From Clostridiaceae bacterium (GTDB lineage: Bacteria > Bacillota > Clostridia > Oscillospirales > Acutalibacteraceae), in contig JAEDHT010000002.1 in the NCBI GenBank assembly GCA_016296885.1, positions 1-64,000 on the forward strand: a stretch of 64,000 nt of DNA, given 5' to 3'. Shown here piece after piece: positions 53,729-62,720 of this stretch. The notes under the pieces were generated by a model, which saw only the letters and a program-made list of their open reading frames with translations, was not told where the DNA came from and ran no database searches. Position 1 is the stretch's first letter. Every line of letters starts with the position of its first letter. A program made the translations under genes and the position numbers.

Positions 53729-55312
53729 TCAACCATAAGAATCGCCGTCATAGCCACCATAATCATAGCTATCATCGTATGTATAATCGTCGTAGCCACC
53801 ATCGTCATAGCTATCATCATATGTGTAATCATTGTAATCACTATAATCATAACTATCATCATACGTGTAGTCGTTGTAGTCGCTATAGCCATCATCGCTA
53901 TAGTCGTTATAATCATAATTATAATCTTCACTATAGCCGTCATAGCTCTGATCGTCGTATCCGTCATATCCATTTTCATCATAGGTATAGTCTACGTTGT
54001 TATCTTCGCTGTTATCCTGTGATGATGTGTCGGAGTCTGTTTCTGAGTCTTTATCGGTGGATTTGTCTGTATCTGTTGAAACTATAGGATTGTTAGATGC
54101 ATCCACCATATTATCAGGCAAAAAGCTGGATTGTCTTTTACCCTCACAGCACAAAGAAACATCAAGAGTGCCTATATCTTTCTTCGAAAGCTCGTTGGTG
54201 ATGATGTTAAGCGCTGTTCTCATCTTATAGTCCAAATTTTCGTTAGTGCCAAGCACTATCAGTATACGCTTGTCGTATTTTATCTTAATATCAGAAAACT
54301 GGGTTAAGTCAATTTCGTTGAGATTAGACAACTCGTTGCTTTCTGCGACAGATATAACAGAATTCAAGATTTTTTTGAATCTCTTCTCCGAAAACTCTAC
54401 ATATTCGCCTATACCTTTTTCCTCTAGTTTTACACCTTTGATAAGAGGTATGCTATATGTTATCTTTTTGTTCTGTTCGAGAATTCTTCCGTCTCTGCCC
54501 AATACCAGATAATTATTCTTGCCTGCCTCTACATAATACGTAGGCTGTGCTTGAATAACATTAATATTCAATGTGTCAGGCAATAATATATTTATCTCTG
54601 CATTCTCAATATACGGAAAAGCCGATATTATCTTTTTTACAGCAGATTTTTTATCTGTTAAAAACATATTTTTACCAACAGAAAGCTCTGATACCGCCAC
54701 TACTTCTTCTACTGTGTATTTTGGTGTGATGCCCTCCTCAAAGCTCACACTAATCTTTTCTGTCTTAAAGAAAACTGTAAGACATAGCACTATACCTACC
54801 ACTGCGGCAAAAAACACGAATAGTGTGAGTGCCATCGCCTTACGTGCCTTGCGCACCTTTGGTGATATTGCACGTCTATTAGACGGCTTATACTCACGCT
54901 CAAATCCATCAAAACCATCGCCATATGTATTTGGTCTGGTGTTTTCCCTAATTTGGCGTTGTTTGGGCTGTTTTTTCTGCTCTTTCAAATTTTGCTGTGG
55001 TGGAGCATATCTTTTACCTACCGGTTGTTCATTACCACGTCTTTGAGATGGCTTCTGTCTTACAGGCTGTTCGGCACCACGCATTTGAGATGGTCTCTGC
55101 CTTGCAGGCTGTTCTGCGCCACGCATCTGGGGTGGTCTTTGCCTTATTGGCTGTGCGTTTTGCGGAGGCTTTTTTCTTCTTAATGACTCCACGCTTTCGT
55201 TTGGTCTTACAACACGAGGATTATCCCTCTTTGGCGATGTTACACCATTTCGATTTTCAAAGTGCTGTTTGTTTTTATCATATGGATAACGTCTGTTGTT
55301 ATGTTCAGCCAT
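53729..55312 (-). CDS. ftsQ: cell division protein FtsQ/DivIB with unusual terminal repeats
   Basis: 527 residues, about twice the family's usual length. The cytoplasmic N-terminus (about 1-155) is basic and Pro/Gln-rich, with three copies of a RQRPSQMRGAEQPV-like repeat. One membrane helix follows (about 159-181). Outside are a POTRA domain (KISVSFEEGITPKYTVEEVV) and a beta domain (TYYVEAGKNNYLVLGRDGRI). After about residue 400 comes an acidic Ser/Thr/Asp linker, then a 75-residue Tyr/Asp/Ser/Gly tail of repeated YNDYTYDDSYD units. The core is standard for assembling the divisome and its peptidoglycan synthases. Lies 36 bases after murA. Confidence 0.88.
   Translation of the reverse strand: MAEHNNRRYPYDKNKQHFENRNGVTSPKRDNPRVVRPNESVESLRRKKPPQNAQPIRQRPPQMRGAEQPARQRPSQMRGAEQPVRQKPSQRRGNEQPVGKRYAPPQQNLKEQKKQPKQRQIRENTRPNTYGDGFDGFEREYKPSNRRAISPKVRKARKAMALTLFVFFAAVVGIVLCLTVFFKTEKISVSFEEGITPKYTVEEVVAVSELSVGKNMFLTDKKSAVKKIISAFPYIENAEINILLPDTLNINVIQAQPTYYVEAGKNNYLVLGRDGRILEQNKKITYSIPLIKGVKLEEKGIGEYVEFSEKRFKKILNSVISVAESNELSNLNEIDLTQFSDIKIKYDKRILIVLGTNENLDYKMRTALNIITNELSKKDIGTLDVSLCCEGKRQSSFLPDNMVDASNNPIVSTDTDKSTDKDSETDSDTSSQDNSEDNNVDYTYDENGYDGYDDQSYDGYSEDYNYDYNDYSDDGYSDYNDYTYDDSYDYSDYNDYTYDDSYDDGGYDDYTYDDSYDYGGYDGDSYG
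53735..53965 (-). repeat. tandem repeats in the 3' end of ftsQ/divIB
   Basis: Repeated units of about 36-42 bases encode DYNDYTYDDSYD-type segments (on the plus strand, variants of CATCATACGTGTAGTC). Length variation between strains is likely. Confidence 0.75.
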
Positions 55313-55348
55313 TTTTTTCTTCCTTTACCATAAAAATCAAATGCAGTT

Positions 55349-56602
55349 TCAGATTTTTCTGATGGATGCTCCCAAAAGGCTCAATCCCACATCAAATTCC
55401 TCATATCCTCTTTCAAGATATTCCACACCATAAACAGTAGTTTTTCCCTCAGCCGCAAGACCTGCCACAACAAGTGCCGCCGCACCTCGCAGGTCCTGAG
55501 CATACACATCTGCACCGTAAAGCTCGGTAGGGCCTTCTATTACCGCCACCTTACCTTCAACACTTATCTTTGCTCCAAGTCTGATAAGCTCACCAACGTG
55601 CTTGTATCTGTTTTCAAAAATATTTTCCACAAAAACAGTGGTACCATCTGCCTGCGTCGCCATAGCCATCAGCGGAGGCTGGGCATCAGTTGGAAATCCG
55701 GGATAAGGCATAGTTCTGATAAGTCGCAGTGAACGCAATTTTCTTGGCGCTGTAATAGTGAGGTCTAAGCCATTAGTTTGCACATTACACCCACTCTCTT
55801 CAAACACCGGGATAATTGAACTTAGGTGAGATGGAATAATATTATGCAATGTAACACGACCTGTGCTCACAGCCACAGCAGACATATAAGTCGCCGCCAC
55901 TATTCTGTCTGGAATTATAGAATGTTGAGCACCATGAAGACTATCCACACCATCTATTATTATTGTGCCGGACTCCCCTGTGGTAATTTTAGCTCCACAG
56001 CTATTGAGGAAATCGCACAAATCCACAATTTCAGGCTCCGCAGCTGCATTCGTGATTATGGTAGTTCCCTTTGCCATAACAGCAGACAAAATAATATTTT
56101 CTGTTGCGCCTACGCTCGGAAATCCCAATGCCACCTGGCAACCCTCGATACCATCTGTTACCATACAGTCGATGTTTCCTCTGAATTCATTGATAACAAC
56201 ACCCATTTTACGAAGTGCCTTTAAATGAAGATCTATCGGCCGTGGTCCAAGATCGCATCCACCTGGGAGTGATATCCTAGCATGACCTGTTCTCGACAGA
56301 AGCGCTCCCAAAAAAATGACTGACGAACGCATCTCTCGCATTAGCTCTGCCGGTATATCATCCCTCAAAATATTCGAAGAATCGACTATTATTGTGGTGC
56401 CCTCTCTTTTTATTCTACATCCCAAATAACGCAGTATTCTCACAGATGCTTCTACATCTGTGAGAACCGGACAATTATGTATCACGCTTTCGCCATTCAC
56501 TACCAGTGTAGCGGCAAGAATGGGTAATGCGCTGTTTTTCGCTCCTTGGATATTGATTTCTCCACGAAGCTCTTTTCTTCCTTCAAGAACATATCTATAC
56601 AC
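55349..56602 (-). CDS. murA: UDP-N-acetylglucosamine 1-carboxyvinyltransferase (MurA)
   Basis: Adds enolpyruvate from PEP to UDP-GlcNAc, the first committed step of peptidoglycan synthesis. 417 residues. The catalytic Lys/Asn lie in GAKNSALPILAA near residue 20. The PEP-binding Cys is present in the active-site loop LPGGCDLGPRPIDLHLKAL, so fosfomycin sensitivity is expected. Later segments SVGATENIILSAVMA, PYPGFPTDAQPPLMA and DLRGAAALVVAGLAA are classical. Likely first gene of murA-ftsQ. Confidence 0.97.
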   Translation of the reverse strand: MYRYVLEGRKELRGEINIQGAKNSALPILAATLVVNGESVIHNCPVLTDVEASVRILRYLGCRIKREGTTIIVDSSNILRDDIPAELMREMRSSVIFLGALLSRTGHARISLPGGCDLGPRPIDLHLKALRKMGVVINEFRGNIDCMVTDGIEGCQVALGFPSVGATENIILSAVMAKGTTIITNAAAEPEIVDLCDFLNSCGAKITTGESGTIIIDGVDSLHGAQHSIIPDRIVAATYMSAVAVSTGRVTLHNIIPSHLSSIIPVFEESGCNVQTNGLDLTITAPRKLRSLRLIRTMPYPGFPTDAQPPLMAMATQADGTTVFVENIFENRYKHVGELIRLGAKISVEGKVAVIEGPTELYGADVYAQDLRGAAALVVAGLAAEGKTTVYGVEYLERGYEEFDVGLSLLGASIRKI

Positions 56603-56697
56603 CCCTCAAAACCCCTTTCAGCATAAAATATTTAAACTTACTGTTATTTTATGCTTTGTGGTATTTATAGGTGCTACAGATATTCTTGATAATATGA

Positions 56698-57882
56698 TTA
56701 AATGTTCAAATATTTTTTAAGCTCGTCCACTTTATCAAGCTTCTCCCACTGCACATCGAGTTCTTCTCTGCCAAAGTGACCATATGCAGCCACCGGGAGA
56801 TACTTGGTTTCTTTTAGCTTGAGGTTTTCAATAATAGCGGCAGGACGAAGGTCAAATATAGCATTTACAGCCTCTACGAGCTTATCATTTTCTACCACAC
56901 CGGTAGAGAATGTGTCAACCATAACAGAAACCGGCTTTGCTACACCGATAGCATAAGCAATCTGAACCTCACACTTTGAAGCAAGACCCGCTCCTACTAT
57001 GTTTTTTGCAATGTGTCTTGCAGCATATGCAGCACTTCTATCCACCTTAGTAGGATCCTTGCCACTGAAAGCACCGCCACCATGACGTGAATATCCGCCA
57101 TAAGTATCTACTATGATTTTTCTACCTGTAAGACCACTATCGCCAACAGGTCCGCCTATTACAAATCTTCCTGTTGGATTTACAAATATCTTTGTATTTT
57201 CATCAATCAAAGAAGGGTCTATAACTGCTCTGATTACGTATTTTTCGATATCGTTTCTGATTTGCTCAAGTGAAACATCTGCTGAATGTTGTGATGAAAT
57301 TACGACTGTATCTACTCTGACAGGCTTTTTGTCTTCATACTCCACAGTAACCTGAGTTTTACCATCAGGGCGAAGATATGAAAGAGTACCGTCTTTTCTC
57401 ACGCTTGTGAGCTTCATAGCAAGCTTATGTGCCAAAGATATTGGCAATGGCATAAGCTCAGGAGTTTCGTCACAGGCATATCCAAACATCATGCCCTGAT
57501 CGCCAGCTCCTATCAAGCCTTTTTCATCTGTCGATCCCTCTTTATGCTCGTACGACTGATTTACGCCAAGTGCTATATCATCTGACTGAGAGTCGATAGA
57601 AGTAAGCACTGCGCAGGTGTTGCCATCAAAGCCACAATCAGGATTCTCATAACCAATGTTCTTTACAACCTCACGAGCTATTTTCTGAATATCTACATAG
57701 CAATCGGTTGAAATCTCGCCCATTACGTGTATCATACCGGTCGTAACAGTTGTTTCGCAAGCAACATGGGCATTTTTATCTTGCTCCAATATTGCATCTA
57801 GCACTGCATCAGATATGCAGTCGCATACTTTGTCCGGATGTCCTTCTGTAACGGATTCCGATGTAAAAAGATGTCTTGTCAA
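56698..57882 (-). CDS. metK: S-adenosylmethionine synthetase
   Basis: Makes SAM from methionine and ATP. I prefer the TTG start at 57882, ten bases after AAGGA (57897-57893), giving 394 residues beginning [18 protein letters not shown]. An ATG three codons earlier (57891) is one base from the same ribosome site. Family motifs: [27 protein letters not shown], and the loop [19 protein letters not shown]. The transcript begins with a SAM-I riboswitch and terminator, so SAM should repress it. Confidence 0.97.
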   Translation of the reverse strand: MTRHLFTSESVTEGHPDKVCDCISDAVLDAILEQDKNAHVACETTVTTGMIHVMGEISTDCYVDIQKIAREVVKNIGYENPDCGFDGNTCAVLTSIDSQSDDIALGVNQSYEHKEGSTDEKGLIGAGDQGMMFGYACDETPELMPLPISLAHKLAMKLTSVRKDGTLSYLRPDGKTQVTVEYEDKKPVRVDTVVISSQHSADVSLEQIRNDIEKYVIRAVIDPSLIDENTKIFVNPTGRFVIGGPVGDSGLTGRKIIVDTYGGYSRHGGGAFSGKDPTKVDRSAAYAARHIAKNIVGAGLASKCEVQIAYAIGVAKPVSVMVDTFSTGVVENDKLVEAVNAIFDLRPAAIIENLKLKETKYLPVAAYGHFGREELDVQWEKLDKVDELKKYLNI

Positions 57883-57946
57883 TTTTATCATTTCCTTATC
57901 TATAAAAATCTTCAAAACCCAATCGAAATATTCGATATTATCATCC

Positions 57947-57983
57947 AAAAAAGCCTTTCAAGAGGGTATCTCTTGAAAGGCCA
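57947..57983 (-). terminator. riboswitch-controlled terminator before metK
   Basis: On the minus strand, GCCTTTCAAGAG pairs with CTCTTGAAAGGC, followed by six T residues. It is the expression platform of the adjacent SAM-I aptamer. Confidence 0.9.
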
Positions 57984-58082
57984 TGAAAACTCATCTTTCG
58001 GATTACCCGCAGGATTTAGCACCTTACTTTGTAGGTTGCCGGACTTCACAGGGCCTGTCCCTCCATCTCTCTCGATAAGAAT
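57984..58082 (-). promoter_or_regulatory. SAM-I (S-box) riboswitch aptamer
   Basis: On the minus strand the S-box core is read in order: CTTATCGAGAGAGATGGAGG, GACAGGCCC, TGAAGTCCGGCAACC, AAGGTGCTAAATCCTGC and AAAGATGAG. It sits between a sigma-A promoter and the terminator before metK. SAM binding should favour termination. Confidence 0.97.
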
Positions 58083-58104
58083 AATTCAATTTTGGTTCCT
58101 TATT

Positions 58105-58133
58105 ATTTTAACAATATAACTTTTCTTTGTCAA
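58105..58133 (-). promoter_or_regulatory. metK promoter
   Basis: On the minus strand, TTGACA (58133-58128) and TAAAAT (58110-58105) with a 17-base spacer, placing the start just before the aptamer. Confidence 0.85.
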
Positions 58134-58164
58134 TAGAAAAGAGCTATTGATAAACAAATATTAT

Positions 58165-60612
58165 TTAAAAGCGGAAGAACAAAACCACACGGTCAGCTAA
58201 TTCCTGAAGATTATCATAAACCCTATCGATTTGTTCAAGAGTGTAGCTTGAGTAGTTTTCATAGGCGTGCTTACAATCATTATACGCTTTTATAAACTTA
58301 CGATATGTCACGCTGTCATTGCTCTCAATTTTATTTGTCAGGTAAGAGTAGTCATCGAGTAGCTCTCCCAGTAACTCATAAGCAGTGTCCTTGTCCACAT
58401 TGAGTATCTCGTATCTTAATGTCAAATATGCAGATCCAAGTGCAGATTGTGCATCCCATATTTCTTGAATTGTAAATGCATCAGGCTGTTCTTTAACTTC
58501 CTTAGCTTCTTCAAGAGCCACATGATATCTTGCCCAGCTATCCATAGTATATTTATTATCATCGTTAGTTGCGTTCCCAAAGTTGGTGAACGCTACATTC
58601 AAGAACATAATAGCTTCGTCAAATGTGCTTTCATCAGCATTATATTCTAGGGCTTGCAGTGCATTATCCAGCTCAGAAAGAACCCCCTCCAACTGCTTTA
58701 ATCCTGCATAGTTATCTTTGAGTGAAAATCTGGCATTAGAGAGAGCAGACATAAAGTATGCATATGAATATTCGCTATACATCTCTTCGTCTTCATAAAA
58801 ATCAGACCAATCATAGTCGATTCGTTCAAGAATCTTTTTTATCATCTCTCTCAAATCCACAATATCCTCTGCATCGTCATCAGAAGTATCATAGGATACT
58901 ATAACATCACCTGTGCTACCATTGCTACCGTCATCAGCAGGGAATTTATCTATCAATTTGGCAATGAATTTTTGCACCAAAACGACATCAGACATAGTGA
59001 TATTTTCATCTGCATCCACATCGCCGGATTTCAACGCACTATCATCAAGTACGATTAGCTTTGCAATATGTTTTTGCAATAAAACAACATCAGACATGGT
59101 TACTTTTTTATCGCTATCCACATCGCCATAGTTAGAACTTGGTTGGATTACTATGGGTTCTGTGTCTGTGTGCTTATCATTTCCTGTTGGTACAGGCTTA
59201 AACTCAACATATATCTTTGTATCTTGAGAGACACTCCTAAGGAAAAATGAATTTCCATATGGTGCTTCCACATCAGAATCATTTATCTGAATGGACCCAA
59301 GCATATATCCGGGATCAGGAGTAATAGAAAATGTAATATATTTGCCTCTCATGGCTGATAGCTTGCCATAAGGAAGCACGGTTCCGTTGCCTCCTCCCGA
59401 CACTGCAACAGTGTATTGTGCAACTTTCTCGTTTGAGAAAACAACAGAAAGCCTATGGCTCTCAGAAACATCCTCGAAAGTGTAAAAACCTGCCGCTCTC
59501 GCACCATCGTTTGCCTTGCCATCTATTATAACTTTCTCGATAGCATAACCATCCTCAGGAATAAATTCTACAGTAAAATCTTCGCCTTTGCTAACCTTAT
59601 GTTCGCCTACATCATGGCTGAGTCTGCCGTTGCCTGAGCTACTCAAAGTTATGCTGATATTTTCCATCACAAATGATACTCTTATGTTTACATCATTAGT
59701 AAGATTATCAACATTGTAGCTAAAATCTTCTCTGCCCACAGCTGAAGTAATATCTAAGTCATTTATAGTAAGACTCTCAATAACATATCCATCATCGGCT
59801 TTTATAGTAGCTGTCAAGCCTTCTGACTCTCTAAACAGCATACTTTCACAATTATCTCTATCAGCAAATGATACGAGCATATATCCACCATTAAGCTCAC
59901 AAGTACCATTGCCCTCAATTAGATAAGAGCCAACATACTGAGTATCATAGACTTCTCTATAAAAAACATCTATCTCCATATTTTCAGAAATGATATTATA
60001 TCCATCATTAAAGCTAAAAGTGGAGGTACCCTCATGCCATGTTAGCATTTTGTAGTTGTTAGGACTAAGAACGCTATACACAAGCTCGTTATTGATAAAT
60101 ACGGCAAATGGTATAAATCCATTATCATATCCACACACAATATCCCTTAGATGTGAGCCTTCTCTTGCCGTATATCCTTCAGATCCTGATTGGTTAAATC
60201 CACTGCCCATATGGTTTATAGATATTTCACACATTTCTGCTGTTGTAGGCACAAAGTTGACATATATTCTGCTATCACCATATAGGGTGATATTATAAGC
60301 AGTGGCAACTGGCTTTCCAAGGGTATCTTCACTATATATCTTTGATGTGGTCTGTATCTTGCCATTAGCATCCACATAGTCGGTGTAGATAGTAAAGCTC
60401 TCTGTCATATAGCCTTCGTCAGGGTACATCGCAAGCTGAAAAGGAGTTCCGTTTTTACCATTAATCTTGCCGGATGGATTTACTGTGCCGTGACCTGATG
60501 TTGTAATTTCTACTGTGATGGGATCACCGGTAGCAGCATCAGCCGTCATATACGGCAATGATGTAAACACAAGTAAAAACGCTGTTAGCACTGCAATAAT
60601 TCTGTTTTTCAT
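58165..60612 (-). CDS. large secreted dockerin protein with beta-repeat domains and helical C-terminus
   Basis: 815 residues. Signal peptide about 1-26. The N-terminal half (about 30-475) has several repeats of the type TTSGHGTVNPSG, SGNGRLSHDVGEHKVSKGED and SGGGNGTVLPYG, with EGYxxESxxINxxD and DxxIYVxF strands, as in divergent InlB/Flg-new beta domains. A dockerin follows at about 495-565 with two good calcium loops (GDVDSDKKVTMSDVVLLQK and GDVDADENITMSDVVLVQK). Unusually it is internal. The remaining 230 residues are helical, FIVAR-like (WARYHVALEEAKEVKEQPDA). The start lies 27 bases after aguB with an AAGGTGG site, so it may be cotranscribed with the polyamine genes. Confidence 0.88.
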   Translation of the reverse strand: MKNRIIAVLTAFLLVFTSLPYMTADAATGDPITVEITTSGHGTVNPSGKINGKNGTPFQLAMYPDEGYMTESFTIYTDYVDANGKIQTTSKIYSEDTLGKPVATAYNITLYGDSRIYVNFVPTTAEMCEISINHMGSGFNQSGSEGYTAREGSHLRDIVCGYDNGFIPFAVFINNELVYSVLSPNNYKMLTWHEGTSTFSFNDGYNIISENMEIDVFYREVYDTQYVGSYLIEGNGTCELNGGYMLVSFADRDNCESMLFRESEGLTATIKADDGYVIESLTINDLDITSAVGREDFSYNVDNLTNDVNIRVSFVMENISITLSSSGNGRLSHDVGEHKVSKGEDFTVEFIPEDGYAIEKVIIDGKANDGARAAGFYTFEDVSESHRLSVVFSNEKVAQYTVAVSGGGNGTVLPYGKLSAMRGKYITFSITPDPGYMLGSIQINDSDVEAPYGNSFFLRSVSQDTKIYVEFKPVPTGNDKHTDTEPIVIQPSSNYGDVDSDKKVTMSDVVLLQKHIAKLIVLDDSALKSGDVDADENITMSDVVLVQKFIAKLIDKFPADDGSNGSTGDVIVSYDTSDDDAEDIVDLREMIKKILERIDYDWSDFYEDEEMYSEYSYAYFMSALSNARFSLKDNYAGLKQLEGVLSELDNALQALEYNADESTFDEAIMFLNVAFTNFGNATNDDNKYTMDSWARYHVALEEAKEVKEQPDAFTIQEIWDAQSALGSAYLTLRYEILNVDKDTAYELLGELLDDYSYLTNKIESNDSVTYRKFIKAYNDCKHAYENYSSYTLEQIDRVYDNLQELADRVVLFFRF

Positions 60613-60639
60613 AAAATCGCCACCTTTGCTCTTTTATAA

Positions 60640-61521
60640 TTATTTTTCACACAGATCAAAGTAACAGTCGGGACGTCTGTCACGGAATATTCCCCATGAA
60701 AATCTGTTTTTCTCTATTTCCATTAGATCATATGAGTAAATAAGGACTTCTTCTTTATCTCTGGATGCTGATGCCACTATTGCACCGGTTTCATCTGTCA
60801 TAAATGATGAACCATAGAAACACAATTCTGACGACTGGTTACCATTTTCTTCACACGGTGTTACACTCTCGGTGCCTATTCGGTTTGCAGCTATCACAGG
60901 AATAACATTCGATGCAGAATGTCCTTGCATACATCTTCTCCAATGCTCCATGCTGTCGCACTCTAATATAGGTTCACTGCCAATGGCTGTGGGATAAAAT
61001 ATTATCTGTGCGCCATTGAGTGTGAGTGCTCTGGCTGTCTCAGGAAACCACTGATCCCAGCATATACCAACACCTACTCTGCCAAACCTTGTGTCAAACA
61101 CCTTAAACCCGGTGTCACCCGGAACAAAGTAGAATTTCTCCTGATAATAGTGATCATCCGGAATATGAGTCTTTCTGTAAACTCCCAAGCTTTCTCCGTC
61201 AGCGTCTATAACACATACAGAATTAAAGAGTCTATTGCCGTCTTTTTCGTAAAAGCTGATAGGAAGGACTACGTTAAGCTCCTTTGCAACTGCCTTGAAA
61301 TGAGATATGGCATCGTTTTCTTCAACGGTCTTTGCAAAGTCATAATATTCGTATCTGCGCTCTTGACAAAAATACTGACGCTCAAAAAGCTCCGGCAAAA
61401 GAATAATATTTGCACCCCTCTGGGCGGCGTCTCTCACCATCATATCTGCTTTTTTTATATTTTCCTGAACATTATCAGTGCAACGCATCTGAATTGCTGC
61501 TACATTTATCTTATTTATCAT
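60640..61521 (-). CDS. aguB: N-carbamoylputrescine amidohydrolase
   Basis: Nitrilase-family enzyme that hydrolyses N-carbamoylputrescine to putrescine, CO2 and ammonia. 293 residues from the ATG at 61521 (GGTGAT in front); the open frame runs 20 codons further, but those residues are not family-like. The catalytic triad is visible: Glu in LLPELFERQYFCQ, Lys in YRKTHIPDDHYYQEKFYF, Cys in VGVGICWDQWFPE. The WRRCMQGHSASNVIPVIAAN segment is specific for this subfamily. It directly follows aguA, the enzyme that makes its substrate. Confidence 0.95.
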   Translation of the reverse strand: MINKINVAAIQMRCTDNVQENIKKADMMVRDAAQRGANIILLPELFERQYFCQERRYEYYDFAKTVEENDAISHFKAVAKELNVVLPISFYEKDGNRLFNSVCVIDADGESLGVYRKTHIPDDHYYQEKFYFVPGDTGFKVFDTRFGRVGVGICWDQWFPETARALTLNGAQIIFYPTAIGSEPILECDSMEHWRRCMQGHSASNVIPVIAANRIGTESVTPCEENGNQSSELCFYGSSFMTDETGAIVASASRDKEEVLIYSYDLMEIEKNRFSWGIFRDRRPDCYFDLCEK

Positions 61522-61581
61522 AATATCACCAATCAACATTAATTGTAAATCGAAAATAATAGATTTGTCCCCAGAAATCAA

Positions 61582-62691
61582 TTATTCGGGAATCTGCTGT
61601 GTTACACAGTGTATGTTTCCTCCGCCTACTATCAAATTGATAGCATCCACAGGAACCACTTCTCTATTTGGGCATAGCTTTGAAATAATATCCAAAGCAA
61701 GCTTATCACTATCCTGATTTTCTCCGCCAAACTGCGGAAGCAATATAATATCATTTGCAAAATAAAAATTAACATAAGATGCCGCAAGTCTTTCACCCAC
61801 GACTCTTTCAGCCTCACCAGCCTCAAATACAAACCCATCAAGGTCAAACTGCGTGATACAAACAGTCTTTTTCGGTATGGGAAGCTTATGAACAGTGAAT
61901 TTTCTACCCCTTGCATCAGTACTGTTTTCCAAAACATCTAAGCACGCTTTTGATAGAGCATACTGCGGATTATTCTTGTCATCTGTCCATGCAAGCACCA
62001 CCTCAGCAGGAGCTATAAAAGCGCATACATTATCCACGTGCTCGTTGGTTTCATCGTTATATATTCCATTTGGAAGCCATATAACCTTTTTGGCACCAAG
62101 ATAGTTAATAAGCTTTTGAGTAATCTCATCCTTTGACAGCTTCGGGTTTCTTCCCTCACTCAAAAGGCAAGCCTCTGTAGTGATGATAGTTCCTTCTCCA
62201 TCCGAATGAATAGAGCCACCTTCTAGCACAAAAGGAGTAGCATCATAATAATCTACGTTAATTTGCCTGCAAAATTCGCCTGCAAGCCTATTATCGTTTT
62301 CGTAATCATCATACAAGCCATCAAAGCTTCCACCCCATGCGTTAAACTGCCAATTAACTGCACGAAGCTCGCCACTAACATTTTTTAAAAATGTAGGTGC
62401 AGTATCTCTTGCCCATGAATCGTCACTTTCTATCTGCAAGACCTTTATGTTGTTATTTGTAGCAAACCTTTCCTTTACATCTTCAAAATCACGCTTATTT
62501 GTGAGAAGATAAACTGTTTCGTGCTTAGAAAGCTCATTTGCCATAAAACTAAAAGCCTGTTGGGCATATTTAGCGTTATAGGTCCAACTGCCCGGACGAA
62601 CCGGCCATATTAAAATTGTGGCTCTATGCCTGCCAAACTCAGCAGGCATAGAGAAGCCATCATTTATTGGTAAGCTATTGTTAATTATCAT
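61582..62691 (-). CDS. aguA: agmatine deiminase
   Basis: Converts agmatine to N-carbamoylputrescine and ammonia. 369 residues, guanidino-modifying fold. The substrate segment is DDSWARDTAPTFL near residue 87, further motifs are VLEGGSIHSDGEGT and NEHVDNVCAF, and the catalytic Cys lies in GGGNIHCVTQQIP near the C-terminus. Start at the ATG preceded by GGTGATA, a ribosome-site form also used by aguB. It is 29 bases downstream of nspC in the spermidine operon. Confidence 0.96.
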   Translation of the reverse strand: MIINNSLPINDGFSMPAEFGRHRATILIWPVRPGSWTYNAKYAQQAFSFMANELSKHETVYLLTNKRDFEDVKERFATNNNIKVLQIESDDSWARDTAPTFLKNVSGELRAVNWQFNAWGGSFDGLYDDYENDNRLAGEFCRQINVDYYDATPFVLEGGSIHSDGEGTIITTEACLLSEGRNPKLSKDEITQKLINYLGAKKVIWLPNGIYNDETNEHVDNVCAFIAPAEVVLAWTDDKNNPQYALSKACLDVLENSTDARGRKFTVHKLPIPKKTVCITQFDLDGFVFEAGEAERVVGERLAASYVNFYFANDIILLPQFGGENQDSDKLALDIISKLCPNREVVPVDAINLIVGGGNIHCVTQQIPE

Positions 62692-62720
62692 TTTATCACC
62701 AAATGATTTTTTATTTTTCT

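Noticed and set aside
53680..54022. Open frames of Ile/Val- or Met/Thr-rich protein overlapping the ftsQ 3' end
   Set aside because: Low-complexity products of the tandem DNA repeats in other frames, without ribosome sites.
58131..58157. TCAATAG...CTATTGA hairpin as terminator of the large dockerin gene
   Set aside because: It lacks a following T-run on the minus strand and overlaps the metK promoter; support is too weak to call it.
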